The position numbers were made by a program, and so were the translations under genes. Positions 1 to 8,023 of a stretch of 64,000 nucleotides of DNA are shown here, one piece after another (position 1 is the first letter of the stretch; every line of letters begins with the position of its first letter). Source of the stretch: Rhizobium terrae (GTDB lineage Bacteria; Pseudomonadota; Alphaproteobacteria; Rhizobiales; Rhizobiaceae); NCBI RefSeq assembly GCF_003425685.1, contig NZ_QJKM01000012.1, positions 124,001-188,000 of the forward strand, read 5' to 3'. The notes under the pieces are model-generated. The model did not search any database. It was not told where the DNA came from and saw nothing but the letters and a program-made list of their open reading frames with translations.

Positions 1-2
1 CG

Positions 3-293
3 ATCTTCTTTGCGAACGACATCCTGGCCGTCGGCGGGATCGACGCTTTGCACGAGAACGGCATCAACGTGCCGGAGGATATCGCGGTCGCCGGTTTCGA
101 TGACATCGCCATCGCCGGTTGGCCACACTACGACCTGACGACATTCCGCCAGCCGGTCGAAACAATCGTCGATGTCGCGGTCGGTATGCTGGAGGATGGC
201 TCCTGCGCACCGGGCAAGCCCCCGCATGTCCGCCGGCTTTCCGGGGAATTGATCATCCGAAGGTCGACACTGGTCCCCTCCTCAGCCACCTGA
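3..293 (+). CDS. LacI-family transcriptional regulator, C-terminal part (cut by window edge)
   Basis: The frame is open from the left edge and ends in TGA at 293. The visible 96 residues are the end of a LacI/GalR sugar-binding domain: FFANDILAVGG, then VPEDIAVAGFDDIAIA, then a TTFRQP stretch, the usual last third of the family where the effector pocket and dimer interface close. The DNA-binding head lies outside the window, so neither its operator nor its effector can be read. It probably belongs to whatever operon lies to the left, since the next gene begins its own promoter region. Confidence 0.85.
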   Translation: MFFANDILAVGGIDALHENGINVPEDIAVAGFDDIAIAGWPHYDLTTFRQPVETIVDVAVGMLEDGSCAPGKPPHVRRLSGELIIRRSTLVPSSAT

Positions 294-349
294 CGACCGA
301 CGATCTCGATTTCCAATAAAATCTTGCGAGAGTCAGGCGCTACATAAAA

Positions 350-372
350 CTGTCACCGGTCCTTGTTATACG
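350..372 (+). promoter_or_regulatory. phnF promoter: PhoB-like half-site and extended -10
   Basis: CTGTCAC (350-356) matches six of seven bases of a PHO-box half-site. The half-site expected 11 bases upstream is weak, matching only a CAT end. After 9 bases from TGTCAC comes TGTTATACG, an extended -10 (TGnTATA). The same arrangement with the same spacing lies before phnC. Transcription would start near 379. Phosphate control by PhoB is inferred from these motifs. Confidence 0.5.
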
Positions 373-380
373 TAAAGTCA

Positions 381-410
381 TCCGAATGAATTTAAGATTC
401 GTCCGAATGA
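381..410 (+). promoter_or_regulatory. Candidate PhnF operator: TCCGAATGA direct repeat and ATTCG-TC-CGAAT palindrome
   Basis: TCCGAATGA occurs at 381-389 and again at 402-410, exactly 21 bases apart (two helical turns). Within it ATTCG (397-401) and CGAAT (404-408) form a perfect 12-base palindrome. The same half-sites recur upstream of phnC at 7003-7048. Placement just after the -10 suits a repressor such as PhnF, the GntR protein encoded here. Binding is inferred. Confidence 0.5.
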
Positions 411-1198
411 CTAACGATCCAGACCTTGCTACCCTTAAATCGCGTTCCGGCCAGTGGCAGGTCGTCGAGCGGGAAATCAGCCGCGCCATCACCTCCGGCT
501 CGCTCGCCCCCGGAAACAAGCTGCCGACGGAAACGGAGCTGATGGACCGCTTCAATGTCGGCCGCCACAGCGTTCGTCGCGCCATTTCCGAGCTCGCGGC
601 GGCCGGCAAGATCCGTGTCGAACAGGGCCGCGGCACGTTCGTCGAAGAACATTCGGTCATCACCTACAACATCGCCCGGCGCACCCGCTTCCGCAAAAAT
701 CTGCTCGAACAGGGACGCACGCCTTCAGGGCAGCCGATTTCCGAAGCCGAGATCGTCGCGCCGCCAACGGTTGCCGCGGCACTTAAACTGGAAGCCGGCG
801 CCAAGGTTTATATGATCGCCCGCCGCAGTTTTGCCGACGACGTGCCGATCAGCCTCAGCCATTCCTATCATCCGGCCGAACGGTTTCCGAACATGCATCT
901 GCGCCGGCGGGCGGGCGAGTCCGTGACGGTGATCTACGCTGCCTTCGGCATTCCCGATTATCTGCGCCAGAGCACGACGATCCTGACGCGGCGTCCCATC
1001 GGCGACGAAGCTCAGCTCCTGGCACAATCGCCGCACCAGCCGGTACTCGTCGTGCAAAAGACCGACGTCGACATGGAGGGTCGTCCGATCGCCTATTCCG
1101 AGACGGTCTGGGCCGGCGAACGCATACAGTTCACGATCGAGAACGAACTTGCCGAACCGCCTCCGGCATCGCCGGTGAAAGGACAGAACAATGAATGA
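407..1198 (+). CDS. phnF: PhnF, GntR/HutC-family regulator of phosphonate genes
   Basis: This is a one-component repressor with an N-terminal winged helix (PTETELMDRFNVGRHSVRRA, then GRGTFV) and a C-terminal UTRA effector domain. It resembles E. coli PhnF throughout, including the RFRKNLLEQG stretch that links the domains. Two ATGs are possible, 386 and 407. I chose 407 (263 residues) because the -10 at 367-372 puts transcription start near 379, which leaves almost no leader for 386. Both starts have weak ribosome sites and both lie within the CGAAT repeats, which would suit autorepression. Its end overlaps phnG by eight bases, so it heads the phnGHIJKLM transcript. Confidence 0.85.
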   Translation: MTNDPDLATLKSRSGQWQVVEREISRAITSGSLAPGNKLPTETELMDRFNVGRHSVRRAISELAAAGKIRVEQGRGTFVEEHSVITYNIARRTRFRKNLLEQGRTPSGQPISEAEIVAPPTVAAALKLEAGAKVYMIARRSFADDVPISLSHSYHPAERFPNMHLRRRAGESVTVIYAAFGIPDYLRQSTTILTRRPIGDEAQLLAQSPHQPVLVVQKTDVDMEGRPIAYSETVWAGERIQFTIENELAEPPPASPVKGQNNE

Positions 1199-1649
1199 CA
1201 TATCCCCGCCGGACGCGGCGGCCAGTCGCTTCGGTCATGCCCAGACGCTCGATATTCTTGCCGCATCCGAGCCCGGTGCTGCCAAGGCATTCGCCGAGAC
1301 ACTCATAGACGAACTCGGAGCGATCGAGGTTCTTGCGAGCCGCACCGGGATCGTTATGCTGCCTTATGTCGATACCGTGCAGAATACTGCTTTCCATCTT
1401 GGCGAAGTTCTGGTGTCGGAGGCTCATATCCGCCTGACCGGTAGGAACATCGAAGGTTATGGGGCGGTGGTCGGCCGCGACCTCGAACATTCGATGGCAA
1501 TGGCCATCGTCGATGCCTGCATCACAGCCGGTATCGGTATCAAGGCCATCGAGGCTTTCTTGGCGAGCGAGCATCACCGCCAGCGAAAAATCGATGAAAC
1601 ACGGCTTCGCAAGGTCGAATCCACCCGCGTCCGCATGGAGACCTTCTGA
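1191..1649 (+). CDS. phnG: PhnG, C-P lyase core complex subunit
   Basis: A 152-residue PhnG, the usual length. Known PhnG forms the symmetric centre of the PhnG2H2I2J2 core complex that joins a phosphonate to ATP-derived ribose. Shared features are the N-terminal helix (ILAASEPGAAKAFAE), the middle block GEVLVSEAHIRLTG with GYGAVVGRD, and a charged helical tail ending in ESTRVRMETF. The start is inside the end of phnF and the stop overlaps phnH, so expression is translationally coupled. The sequence is diverged from the E. coli protein but not obviously damaged. Confidence 0.85.
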   Translation: MNDISPPDAAASRFGHAQTLDILAASEPGAAKAFAETLIDELGAIEVLASRTGIVMLPYVDTVQNTAFHLGEVLVSEAHIRLTGRNIEGYGAVVGRDLEHSMAMAIVDACITAGIGIKAIEAFLASEHHRQRKIDETRLRKVESTRVRMETF

Positions 1650-2200
1650 TGACGCATGCCTTGCTTCTTCCCACAGCAGAAGACACCCGTTCCAATGCGA
1701 CGTTCGACGCTCTCATGTGGGCACTCGCCCGTCCCGGAGTTATCCAGCCTCTTCCCGATGCCTGCCTGCTGCTGCTCGCCGAAAGCTTGCTCGACCGCGA
1801 GTGCACATTCTTCTCTTCCGATGACGGTCTAGGCCGGCAGATTGCCGCGACAGGAGCGTATCCGGCTATGCTCGACGAGGCCGAATACGTCTTCACCTCG
1901 CTGGCGGATGGTCGCAATGTCGCCGCGCTGTCCACGCTGCTCGCCGGCAATCTCCTCTATCCCGATGCGTCCGCGACGATCTTCTCGCCTGCGATGATCG
2001 ACGGCGCCGGCGGTACACGGCTCAGGCTTTCCGGCCCCGGCGTCAACGGCTCGATCGACCTTGTCATCGGCGACGTCGATCGTTCGTTCTGGTCACTCCG
2101 AGCCGAGGCAATCCGTTATCCGCTCGGCTGGGACGTTTATCTCTTGGATTGCGACCGGCTGGTCGGCATCCCCCGTTCGACGTTCATCGAGGTGCTCTGA
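1649..2200 (+). CDS. phnH: PhnH, C-P lyase core complex subunit
   Basis: This 183-residue protein is slightly shorter than E. coli PhnH (about 194). It shows the family pattern: the opening FDALMWALARPGVI, a central region with LRLSGPGV, and the closing block RYPLGWDVYLLDCDRLVGIPRST. PhnH resembles a PLP-fold domain that binds no cofactor and packs against PhnI and PhnJ in the core complex. Start and stop codons overlap with phnG and phnI. Confidence 0.85.
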   Translation: MTHALLLPTAEDTRSNATFDALMWALARPGVIQPLPDACLLLLAESLLDRECTFFSSDDGLGRQIAATGAYPAMLDEAEYVFTSLADGRNVAALSTLLAGNLLYPDASATIFSPAMIDGAGGTRLRLSGPGVNGSIDLVIGDVDRSFWSLRAEAIRYPLGWDVYLLDCDRLVGIPRSTFIEVL

Positions 2201-3297
2201 TGGCCTATGTGGCTACACGCGGCGGCGAACGCGCCATCGAACAATCCGAACGACTGTATCGCGAAGATCTCGGCCGGATCGACAAAACCCGTGTTGATGC
2301 TATCGCCAAGAGCATGCCCTATCTCCTCGACCGGGTAATGGGCGAGGCGTCGTTATACGCGCCGGAGCTTGCGGCTCTGGCGCTCGCCCAATCGGGCGGT
2401 GATCTCTACGAAGCAGTCCTGCTTCTTCGCGCCTACCGCACTACCCAGCCGCGCCTGGCCATTGCCGAGCCGGTGCGCCAGAAGGACCTGTTCACGGTGC
2501 GGCGCATTTCTGCCGCTTTCAAGGACATTCCGGGAGGCCAGATCCTCGGCCCGACGCTCGATTATTCGCACCGGCTGCTGAATATCGATGTGTTGAATGG
2601 AGCCGACTTCGTGCCCGAACCTGTCGAACAGGCTGCGGAACCGGCGCCGGCCACGCAGCCGTCGCTGGCGGACTGGCAGAAGGCACAAGGGTTGATCGCC
2701 GATTTCCAGTCCGAGCCCGTTCCGCTCGAGGAGATCCCCGACGTCACGCGCGAGCCGTTGCTCTTTCCGGCGAGCCGTGCCCATAAACTGCAGAGCCTTG
2801 CCCGTGCCGACACCGGCGGCACGCTGGCGCTCGGGTATTCGACCATGCGCGGCTACGGCAACGTTCACCCGACGGTCAACGAATTGCGGCTCGCCGAGGC
2901 GCCGGTCCGCATCCGCCATCCGCGCGGGACGATCTTCAGCGCCGGACGCGTTCGCATCAGCCAGGCAGAGATCATCTCCAAGGCCAAAGGCTTGCAACTC
3001 GGATTTTCCGCGACCTTCGGCTGGAATGAGGTGAAGGTCATCGCCGCCGCGTCCCTCGATCTCGCCTCGACCCAGGAAAAGCCGCATCCGGCTTCGAACG
3101 AGGAATTCGTGCTCTATCACACGGAACCGGTGGAGGCCTCGGGTTTCTGCATCCACTTCAAGCTGCCGCATTACGTGACCTTCCAGTCAAGCCTCGATGC
3201 GATCCGGAAGGTCAAGACGGACAAGCCCGCCAACAAGGCCGCGGTGCCGCAGGCCGATGCAGCCAGGCAGGCCGAACTCGAAAAGGCAATGTCGTGA
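2200..3297 (+). CDS. phnI: PhnI, C-P lyase core complex nucleosidase subunit
   Basis: A 365-residue PhnI beginning MAYVATRGGERAI, with the ATG overlapping the phnH stop; an earlier in-frame start would run into phnH and is unlikely. In E. coli, PhnI with PhnG, H and L swaps the adenine of ATP for the phosphonate. Recognisable blocks are LLLRAYRTTQPRLAIAEP, FKDIPGGQILGPTLDYSHRLL and ALGYSTMRGYGNVHP. The two histidines of IHFKLPHYV match the PhnI zinc-site pair known from the core complex. The stretch around RHPRGTIFSAGRVRI departs from the enteric proteins. The key residues I can recognise are kept, unlike in PhnJ. Confidence 0.87.
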   Translation: MAYVATRGGERAIEQSERLYREDLGRIDKTRVDAIAKSMPYLLDRVMGEASLYAPELAALALAQSGGDLYEAVLLLRAYRTTQPRLAIAEPVRQKDLFTVRRISAAFKDIPGGQILGPTLDYSHRLLNIDVLNGADFVPEPVEQAAEPAPATQPSLADWQKAQGLIADFQSEPVPLEEIPDVTREPLLFPASRAHKLQSLARADTGGTLALGYSTMRGYGNVHPTVNELRLAEAPVRIRHPRGTIFSAGRVRISQAEIISKAKGLQLGFSATFGWNEVKVIAAASLDLASTQEKPHPASNEEFVLYHTEPVEASGFCIHFKLPHYVTFQSSLDAIRKVKTDKPANKAAVPQADAARQAELEKAMS

Positions 3298-4208
3298 AAC
3301 TCGATCAACTGACAAAACCCTGGGCAGCCTTCAGCTACGGCTTCCTAGATGAATCCGCCAAGCGCGAAATGCGCCGCCGCATCCTCAAGGCGATCGCTAT
3401 CCCCGGCTATCAGGTGCCCTATGCCAGCCGCGAAGTGCCGATCGCCCGCGGCTGGGGAACCGGTGGTCTGCAGGTGACGCTGACACTGCTGAAGCCCGCA
3501 TCCGTGGTGAAGGTGATCGACCAGGGCGCCGACGATTCCGTCAATGCCAGCAGCATCCGCAAATTCCTACGCCGGGTGAGTTCGGCGAAGGAGACGCTGG
3601 ACACGCTGAAGGCCGATATCATCCAGTCGCGCCATCGCATTCCGGAAGAGAAGCTTCGCGAGGACCAGATTCTGGTGCTTCAGGTTCCCAATCCGGAGCC
3701 GCTGCGCCCCGTCCAGCCGGACATGTCCGAGGCGCGCGTGATGCACGGCGACGCGGATTACGGCCAGCTCTGGCTGACGCTCTATGAACAGCTCGTCCGC
3801 TCCGGCCGCATTATGCAAGGCTCGTCCTATCCGAGCATGGTCAACGGCCGGCATGTCATGACGCCTTCACCGATCCCGCGCTGGGACGTACCGAAGATGC
3901 ATATGGCAGCCAACCTGACGATCCTCTCGGCCGGCCGCGAAAAGCGTATCCATGCGGTGCCGCCCTATACGCGCGTCGAGCCGCTGGTGTTCGACGACGT
4001 GCCCTATCGCGTCGAGGATCATGCCGACAAGACCTGCTACCGCTCTGGTGCCATGGGCTTCTTCATGAACGAACTACCGCAGGACGACGGTTCGTCCAGT
4101 TTCGAGATTTCCGACAGCCAGTATGGCGTCAAGCATATCCAACGACGGGAAGGCGAAGCCGTGACGCTGGGCGAAACCTACTACCGCGAAGGCAGGCTTG
4201 AACGATGA
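3294..4208 (+). CDS. phnJ: PhnJ-type C-P lyase subunit lacking three radical-SAM/thiyl cysteines
   Basis: A 304-residue PhnJ. The fold is well supported: FLDESAKREMRRRILKAIAI, PGYQVPYASRE with the glycyl-radical glycine at residue 38 (E. coli Gly32), GWGTGG, VIDQGADD, RHRIPE near 113-118, PSPIPRWD and AGREKRI. Canonical PhnJ then has C-x2-C, C-x5-C in a PCALCG / VCSDTDYC context (E. coli C241, C244, C266, C272). Here the same stretch reads TCYRSGAMG ... FEISDSQYG. Cys248 is kept, but the others are Ser251, Ile272 and Gly278. The codons (tgc, tct, att, ggc) were read directly and the frame runs on to a normal stop that overlaps phnK. A [4Fe-4S] cluster and the catalytic thiyl seem impossible in the classical way, so C-P bond cleavage by the known mechanism is doubtful. 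Confidence 0.85.
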   Translation: MKLDQLTKPWAAFSYGFLDESAKREMRRRILKAIAIPGYQVPYASREVPIARGWGTGGLQVTLTLLKPASVVKVIDQGADDSVNASSIRKFLRRVSSAKETLDTLKADIIQSRHRIPEEKLREDQILVLQVPNPEPLRPVQPDMSEARVMHGDADYGQLWLTLYEQLVRSGRIMQGSSYPSMVNGRHVMTPSPIPRWDVPKMHMAANLTILSAGREKRIHAVPPYTRVEPLVFDDVPYRVEDHADKTCYRSGAMGFFMNELPQDDGSSSFEISDSQYGVKHIQRREGEAVTLGETYYREGRLER

Positions 4209-5029
4209 ATTCCTCTGTTTCCATGACTTCCGGACTGGAACGCCAGCCGCCGTGCCTGATGCTCGCAAGTCCGATCCTGACCATCAGGGGCGCCGAAAAG
4301 AGCTTTGGTGACGTCCGGGCACTGCGCGGCGTCGATGTGACCGTTTATCCGGGCGAAGTTCTCGGCATCGTCGGCGAATCCGGCTCCGGCAAGTCGACCC
4401 TGCTGCGGATGATGAATCTCGAGGAGATGTCGGATCGCGGCACCTACCACCTCGATCTGCCCGGTCGCGAAGACCTCGACCTTTTCACACTCGACCGCTT
4501 CTCGCGCCGCATGCTGCGCGCACATCACATCGGCATCGTCTACCAAAACCCGCATCTCGGGCTCCGAATGAACAATACCAGCAGCGGCAATGTCGCCGAA
4601 CGGCTGCTGATGGCGGGCGAGCGGAACTTTGCGGTGCTGCGCGCCAAGGCGAAGGAATCCCTCGACGCGTCGGAATTTCCGACCGCCCGCATGGATGCCC
4701 GTCCTTCAGAGCTCTCCGGCGGTATGCAACAGCGCGTGCAGCTCGCCAAGGCGATTGCACTGGAACCCGCGCTGCTTCTCCTCGACGAGCCGACGACCGG
4801 TCTCGACGTCAGCGTTCAGGCGCTGGTGCTCGATACGCTGAAGCGGCTGCAGCGGGAACGACAAATCACCATGGTTATCGTGTCACACGATCTGGGTGTC
4901 ATTCGCACGATGGCTGACCGTGTCATGGTGATGCGCAACGGGGAAGTCGTCGAGCAAGGTCTTGCCGATCAGATCTTCCAGGATCCGCAGCATGAATATA
5001 CGCAACAGCTCGTCCACGCGAAACTCTGA
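4205..5029 (+). CDS. phnK: PhnK, ABC-type ATPase of the C-P lyase complex
   Basis: A 274-residue cytoplasmic ATPase. Walker A GESGSGKST is at 57-65, the signature is LSGGMQQRVQ, Walker B LLLLDEPTTGLD, and the switch histidine is in VIVSHDLG, so the nucleotide site looks complete. PhnK binds the PhnGHIJ core rather than a membrane permease and resembles oligopeptide-importer ATPases. The ATG overlaps the phnJ stop (ATGA). About 20 extra N-terminal residues compared with E. coli mean translation could start at an internal Met. An intact PhnK beside an altered PhnJ argues that the complex still assembles. Confidence 0.88.
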   Translation: MNSSVSMTSGLERQPPCLMLASPILTIRGAEKSFGDVRALRGVDVTVYPGEVLGIVGESGSGKSTLLRMMNLEEMSDRGTYHLDLPGREDLDLFTLDRFSRRMLRAHHIGIVYQNPHLGLRMNNTSSGNVAERLLMAGERNFAVLRAKAKESLDASEFPTARMDARPSELSGGMQQRVQLAKAIALEPALLLLDEPTTGLDVSVQALVLDTLKRLQRERQITMVIVSHDLGVIRTMADRVMVMRNGEVVEQGLADQIFQDPQHEYTQQLVHAKL

Positions 5030-5044
5030 GGAGAGACAGGCATC

Positions 5045-5797
5045 ATGAACATGCACACGCCGTCCACCTCTGCCCCCCTGTCTCCAGTCGTGCTTTCGGT
5101 CGAGGGGCTCGCCAAGCACTTCGAGATGCACCATTTGAGGCGTACGCTGTTTGCCTTCGAAAACGTCGGTTTCGATCTGCACGAAGGCGAATTCATCTTG
5201 CTGAAGGGTGAAAACGGCGCTGGCAAATCCACCCTGCTGCGGACGCTCTATCGCTCGTACCTGCCGCGCGCCGGCCACGCTTTCTATCACACGAAGGAAG
5301 GCATCATCGATCTGGCGGTCGCCGCCGACGTCGATATCTCCCTTCTGCGGCGCCGGGAGATCGGCTTCGTCACGCAATTCCTGCAGGCCCGTCCACGCGT
5401 TGCCGCCGAGGAGCTGGTTGCCGAACCCCTGCGGCTTGCCGGAACGCCCTATGCCCGGGCGATCGAGGAAGCCCGGCGCTGGCTGGCCGCTTTCGACGTC
5501 AAGGCCGAGCTCTGGGCCGCCTATCCCTCGACCTTTTCCGGTGGAGAACAACAGAAGGTCAACCTGGCGCGCGCCCTCATCCTGCCTCAGCGGCTTCTCT
5601 TTCTCGACGAGCCGACCGCTTCGCTCGACAGACAAGCCCGGCATGCGCTCGTCGCCCGGCTTGCGGAGCTGAAGGCGGCAGGCGTAGCGATGATCGGCGT
5701 CTTCCACCATCCGGATGACGTCGCCGAACTCATCGATCGCGAAATAAGCCTTGGAATCAAGGCAATTGCCGACGGAGCATATAATGTGGCTGAGTGA
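5045..5797 (+). CDS. phnL: PhnL, second ABC-type ATPase of the C-P lyase complex
   Basis: A 250-residue ATPase with Walker A GENGAGKST at 55-63, signature FSGGEQQKVNLARAL and Walker B LLFLDEPTASLD followed by FHHPDD. PhnL joins PhnK on the core complex and is needed for the nucleosidase step of PhnI. A GGAGAGACAG-type ribosome site lies in the short gap after phnK. The 3' end overlaps phnM. Confidence 0.87.
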   Translation: MNMHTPSTSAPLSPVVLSVEGLAKHFEMHHLRRTLFAFENVGFDLHEGEFILLKGENGAGKSTLLRTLYRSYLPRAGHAFYHTKEGIIDLAVAADVDISLLRRREIGFVTQFLQARPRVAAEELVAEPLRLAGTPYARAIEEARRWLAAFDVKAELWAAYPSTFSGGEQQKVNLARALILPQRLLFLDEPTASLDRQARHALVARLAELKAAGVAMIGVFHHPDDVAELIDREISLGIKAIADGAYNVAE

Positions 5798-6956
5798 TTT
5801 TGAAATTGTCCTGCGCGACCGGGTCATCTCGAACGGCGCGCTCAGGATCGAGGACGGGCTGATCGCCGAAATCCGTGAGGGATCGGTGGCGTCGCCCGAC
5901 ATTTCCGGCGGCGGGCGGCTGCTCCTGCCGGGCTTCATCGACATGCATGGCGATATGGTCGAGCGCGAGGTGGAGCCCCGCCCCAACGTACGTTTTCCGT
6001 TGGAACTCGGCATTTTCGAACTGGACAAGAAGCTTGCGAGCAGCGGCATCACCACGGCTTATGCGGCCCTCTCTTTCCATGCCGCAAGCACCTATGGCCA
6101 TCTGCGATCGGAGGAACATTCGCGCGCGATCATCGACACGATTACGACGCTGAGAAAAGGCGAGCTTCTGGTAGACCACCGGGTTCACGCGCGCTTCGAG
6201 GTCACCTTCACCAAGGCTCGTCTGGTCATCGAGGATCTTCTGCGGGCCGGCTCGCTCGATCTCATTTCACTGATGGACCATACGCCGGGGCAGGGTCAGT
6301 ACCGTGACGTCGAGCGCCACATCGAGACGGTTGCCCGCAATCACAAGCTGACACCGGAACAGGCTGCAGAAGCCGTTCGTCAGCGCATCGAGAACCGGGC
6401 ACAGAACATGGACGCGATGGACAATATCGCGGCGGTTTCCGCCGCCGCACATGCCCACGGCGTCACGCTCGCCTCACACGACGACGACACGATCGAAAAG
6501 GTCGCGGTGGTGCATGGGCTGCAGACCCGCATCAGCGAATTCCCGGTGACGATGGATGCGGCCAGGGAAGCGCAAAGGCTCGGCATCGCGACCGCGATGG
6601 GTGCGCCGAACGCACTGCGCGGCCTTTCCTATTCCGGCAATCTCTCCGCCCGCGAAGCCTACGAAAACGGCGTTCTCGATATGCTGGCCAGCGACTATCA
6701 CCCCTCCGCCATGCTTCCCGCGATCCTGGCGCTCGCCGAAGTCGGCACCGGTGGCCTGCCTGCAGCCGCAGCGCTTGCGACTTCCAATCCCGCCGCCGCA
6801 CTTGGCCTCACCGACCGCGGTGCGATCGAGACCGGTCTGCGGGCCGACCTCGTTATCGCCGAAAGGGGACGCATGCCTCGCGTGCGGGCGACATTCAGCA
6901 ATGGGCGCCAGGTCTATTCGGATGGCGCGCTCTACCACCTCCGTCAGGCTGCATAG
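5784..6956 (+). CDS. phnM: PhnM, alkyl-phosphonate triphosphate diphosphohydrolase
   Basis: A 390-residue amidohydrolase-superfamily enzyme. Known PhnM releases pyrophosphate from ribose-1-phosphonate 5-triphosphate. Metal-site features of the family are present: FIDMHGD with His55, DHRVHARFE, SLMDHTPGQ, LASHDDD and ASDYHPS. I start at the ATG at 5784, preceded by GACGGAGC and overlapping phnL by 14 bases, rather than at a TTG further up. It is the last gene of the first phn transcript. No phnN, phnO or phnP follows. Confidence 0.88.
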   Translation: MWLSDFEIVLRDRVISNGALRIEDGLIAEIREGSVASPDISGGGRLLLPGFIDMHGDMVEREVEPRPNVRFPLELGIFELDKKLASSGITTAYAALSFHAASTYGHLRSEEHSRAIIDTITTLRKGELLVDHRVHARFEVTFTKARLVIEDLLRAGSLDLISLMDHTPGQGQYRDVERHIETVARNHKLTPEQAAEAVRQRIENRAQNMDAMDNIAAVSAAAHAHGVTLASHDDDTIEKVAVVHGLQTRISEFPVTMDAAREAQRLGIATAMGAPNALRGLSYSGNLSAREAYENGVLDMLASDYHPSAMLPAILALAEVGTGGLPAAAALATSNPAAALGLTDRGAIETGLRADLVIAERGRMPRVRATFSNGRQVYSDGALYHLRQAA

Positions 6957-6967
6957 ACAGAACAACC

Positions 6968-6997
6968 AGAGACCGGTCTCGCGCTGGTCTTTTTTTC
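6968..6997 (+). terminator. Intrinsic terminator after phnM
   Basis: AGAGACC (6968-6974) pairs with GGTCTTT (6986-6992, one G-T pair), and the stem runs directly into a run of seven or more T. It separates the phnFGHIJKLM transcript from phnCDE1E2. Confidence 0.65.
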
Positions 6998-7000
6998 CGA

Positions 7001-7048
7001 TCCGAATGACCGCGGGACGCAGACATTCGGATATTTCGAATGTATTCG
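7001..7048 (+). promoter_or_regulatory. Candidate PhnF operators upstream of phnC
   Basis: Four half-sites lie here: CGAAT (7003-7007, in TCCGAATGA), ATTCG (7025-7029, in CATTCGGA), CGAAT (7037-7041) and ATTCG (7044-7048). The last two make the perfect palindrome CGAATGTATTCG. The first copy has the same TCCGAATGA as the pair before phnF. They lie about 55-100 bases upstream of the phnC -10. Confidence 0.5.
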
Positions 7049-7100
7049 ATGATAAAATTCCTATAAGTCTCTGCATTTGTTGACGAATTTCATAATAAAA

Positions 7101-7123
7101 ATGTCATGAGGAATTGCTATACA
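7101..7123 (+). promoter_or_regulatory. phnC promoter: PhoB-like half-site and extended -10
   Basis: ATGTCAT (7101-7107) matches six of seven bases of a PHO half-site. Nine bases after TGTCAT comes TGCTATACA, an extended -10. Spacing and both motifs match the phnF promoter at 350-372, which suggests joint control of importer and enzyme transcripts. Confidence 0.5.
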
Positions 7124-7197
7124 TAATTTGTAAGGTCGATCTTTAAGTATAACTTGGCTTCGTCTTGGACGTTGCCCGGCAGGCGGAGACTTTTCCC

Positions 7198-8019
7198 GTG
7201 CTCGAGCTTTACTCTCTGAAGAAGACTTTCGGCCAGACACGCGCCGTCGACGACGTAACGCTGTCGATCGAAACCGGGCAGATGGTCGGCATCATCGGCC
7301 GCAGCGGAGCCGGCAAATCCACCCTGCTGCGCCTGATCAACCGGCTCACCGATCCGACCTCCGGCAAGATCCTTTTCGATGGAAGGGACATCACCTCGCT
7401 CAAAGGCCGCGACCTGCGCCTCTGGCGAGCCTCCTGTGCCATGGTGTTCCAGCAGTTCAATCTGGTCGAGCGCATGGACGTGCTGACCAATGTGCTGATC
7501 GGCCGTATCGCGCATCACGGTTTTCTCTCCTCCATGGCGCGCCACTTCACCGATGAGGAAAAAGCGATGGCGATCCGCGCCCTGGACCGGCTCGACCTTG
7601 TGCCGCAGGCGCTGCAGCGTGCCGGCACCCTGTCCGGTGGTCAGCAGCAGCGCGTGGCGATCGCCAAGGCGCTCGTTCAGAATCCCAAGGTCATGCTCGC
7701 CGACGAACCGATCGCCTCGCTCGATCCGGCCAATGCGGCCCGCGTGATGGACGCGCTTCGCAAGATCAACCGCGAGGACGGGATTACCATTCTCGTCAAT
7801 CTGCATACGCTCGATACTGCCCGCGCCTATTGCCAACGCATCATCGCCATGCGCGATGGACAGGTGCGCTTCGATGGGCTGCCTCAGGATCTCACCCAGG
7901 AACGCATCCACCAGATCTACGGCACCGCCGGGCTGGATGAAGACATCGACGAAACCGTGACGTCCACATCGGTCAGCCCCCGAAGATCAACGTCATCGAG
8001 GATCTACGAGCCGGTTTGA
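7198..8019 (+). CDS. phnC: PhnC, phosphonate ABC importer ATPase
   Basis: A 273-residue ATPase from the GTG at 7198, which has GGAG nine bases upstream; a TTG at 7165 is also in frame but has no ribosome site. Walker A is GRSGAGKST (34-42), the Q-loop is FQQFNLV, the signature is LSGGQQQRVAIAKAL, Walker B is VMLADEPIASLD and the H-loop VNLHTLDTA, all close to PhnC. It energises import of phosphonates through PhnE1 and PhnE2. A C-terminal tail of about 30 residues rich in Thr, Ser and Arg goes beyond the usual family end. Confidence 0.88.
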   Translation: MLELYSLKKTFGQTRAVDDVTLSIETGQMVGIIGRSGAGKSTLLRLINRLTDPTSGKILFDGRDITSLKGRDLRLWRASCAMVFQQFNLVERMDVLTNVLIGRIAHHGFLSSMARHFTDEEKAMAIRALDRLDLVPQALQRAGTLSGGQQQRVAIAKALVQNPKVMLADEPIASLDPANAARVMDALRKINREDGITILVNLHTLDTARAYCQRIIAMRDGQVRFDGLPQDLTQERIHQIYGTAGLDEDIDETVTSTSVSPRRSTSSRIYEPV

Positions 8020-8023
8020 ATTC

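Noticed and set aside
4035..4127. PhnJ cysteine loss as a sequencing or frameshift error
   Set aside because: Three separate positions are changed within an unbroken frame, the surrounding residues still align, and one small alignment gap is elsewhere in the segment. A single error cannot produce this.
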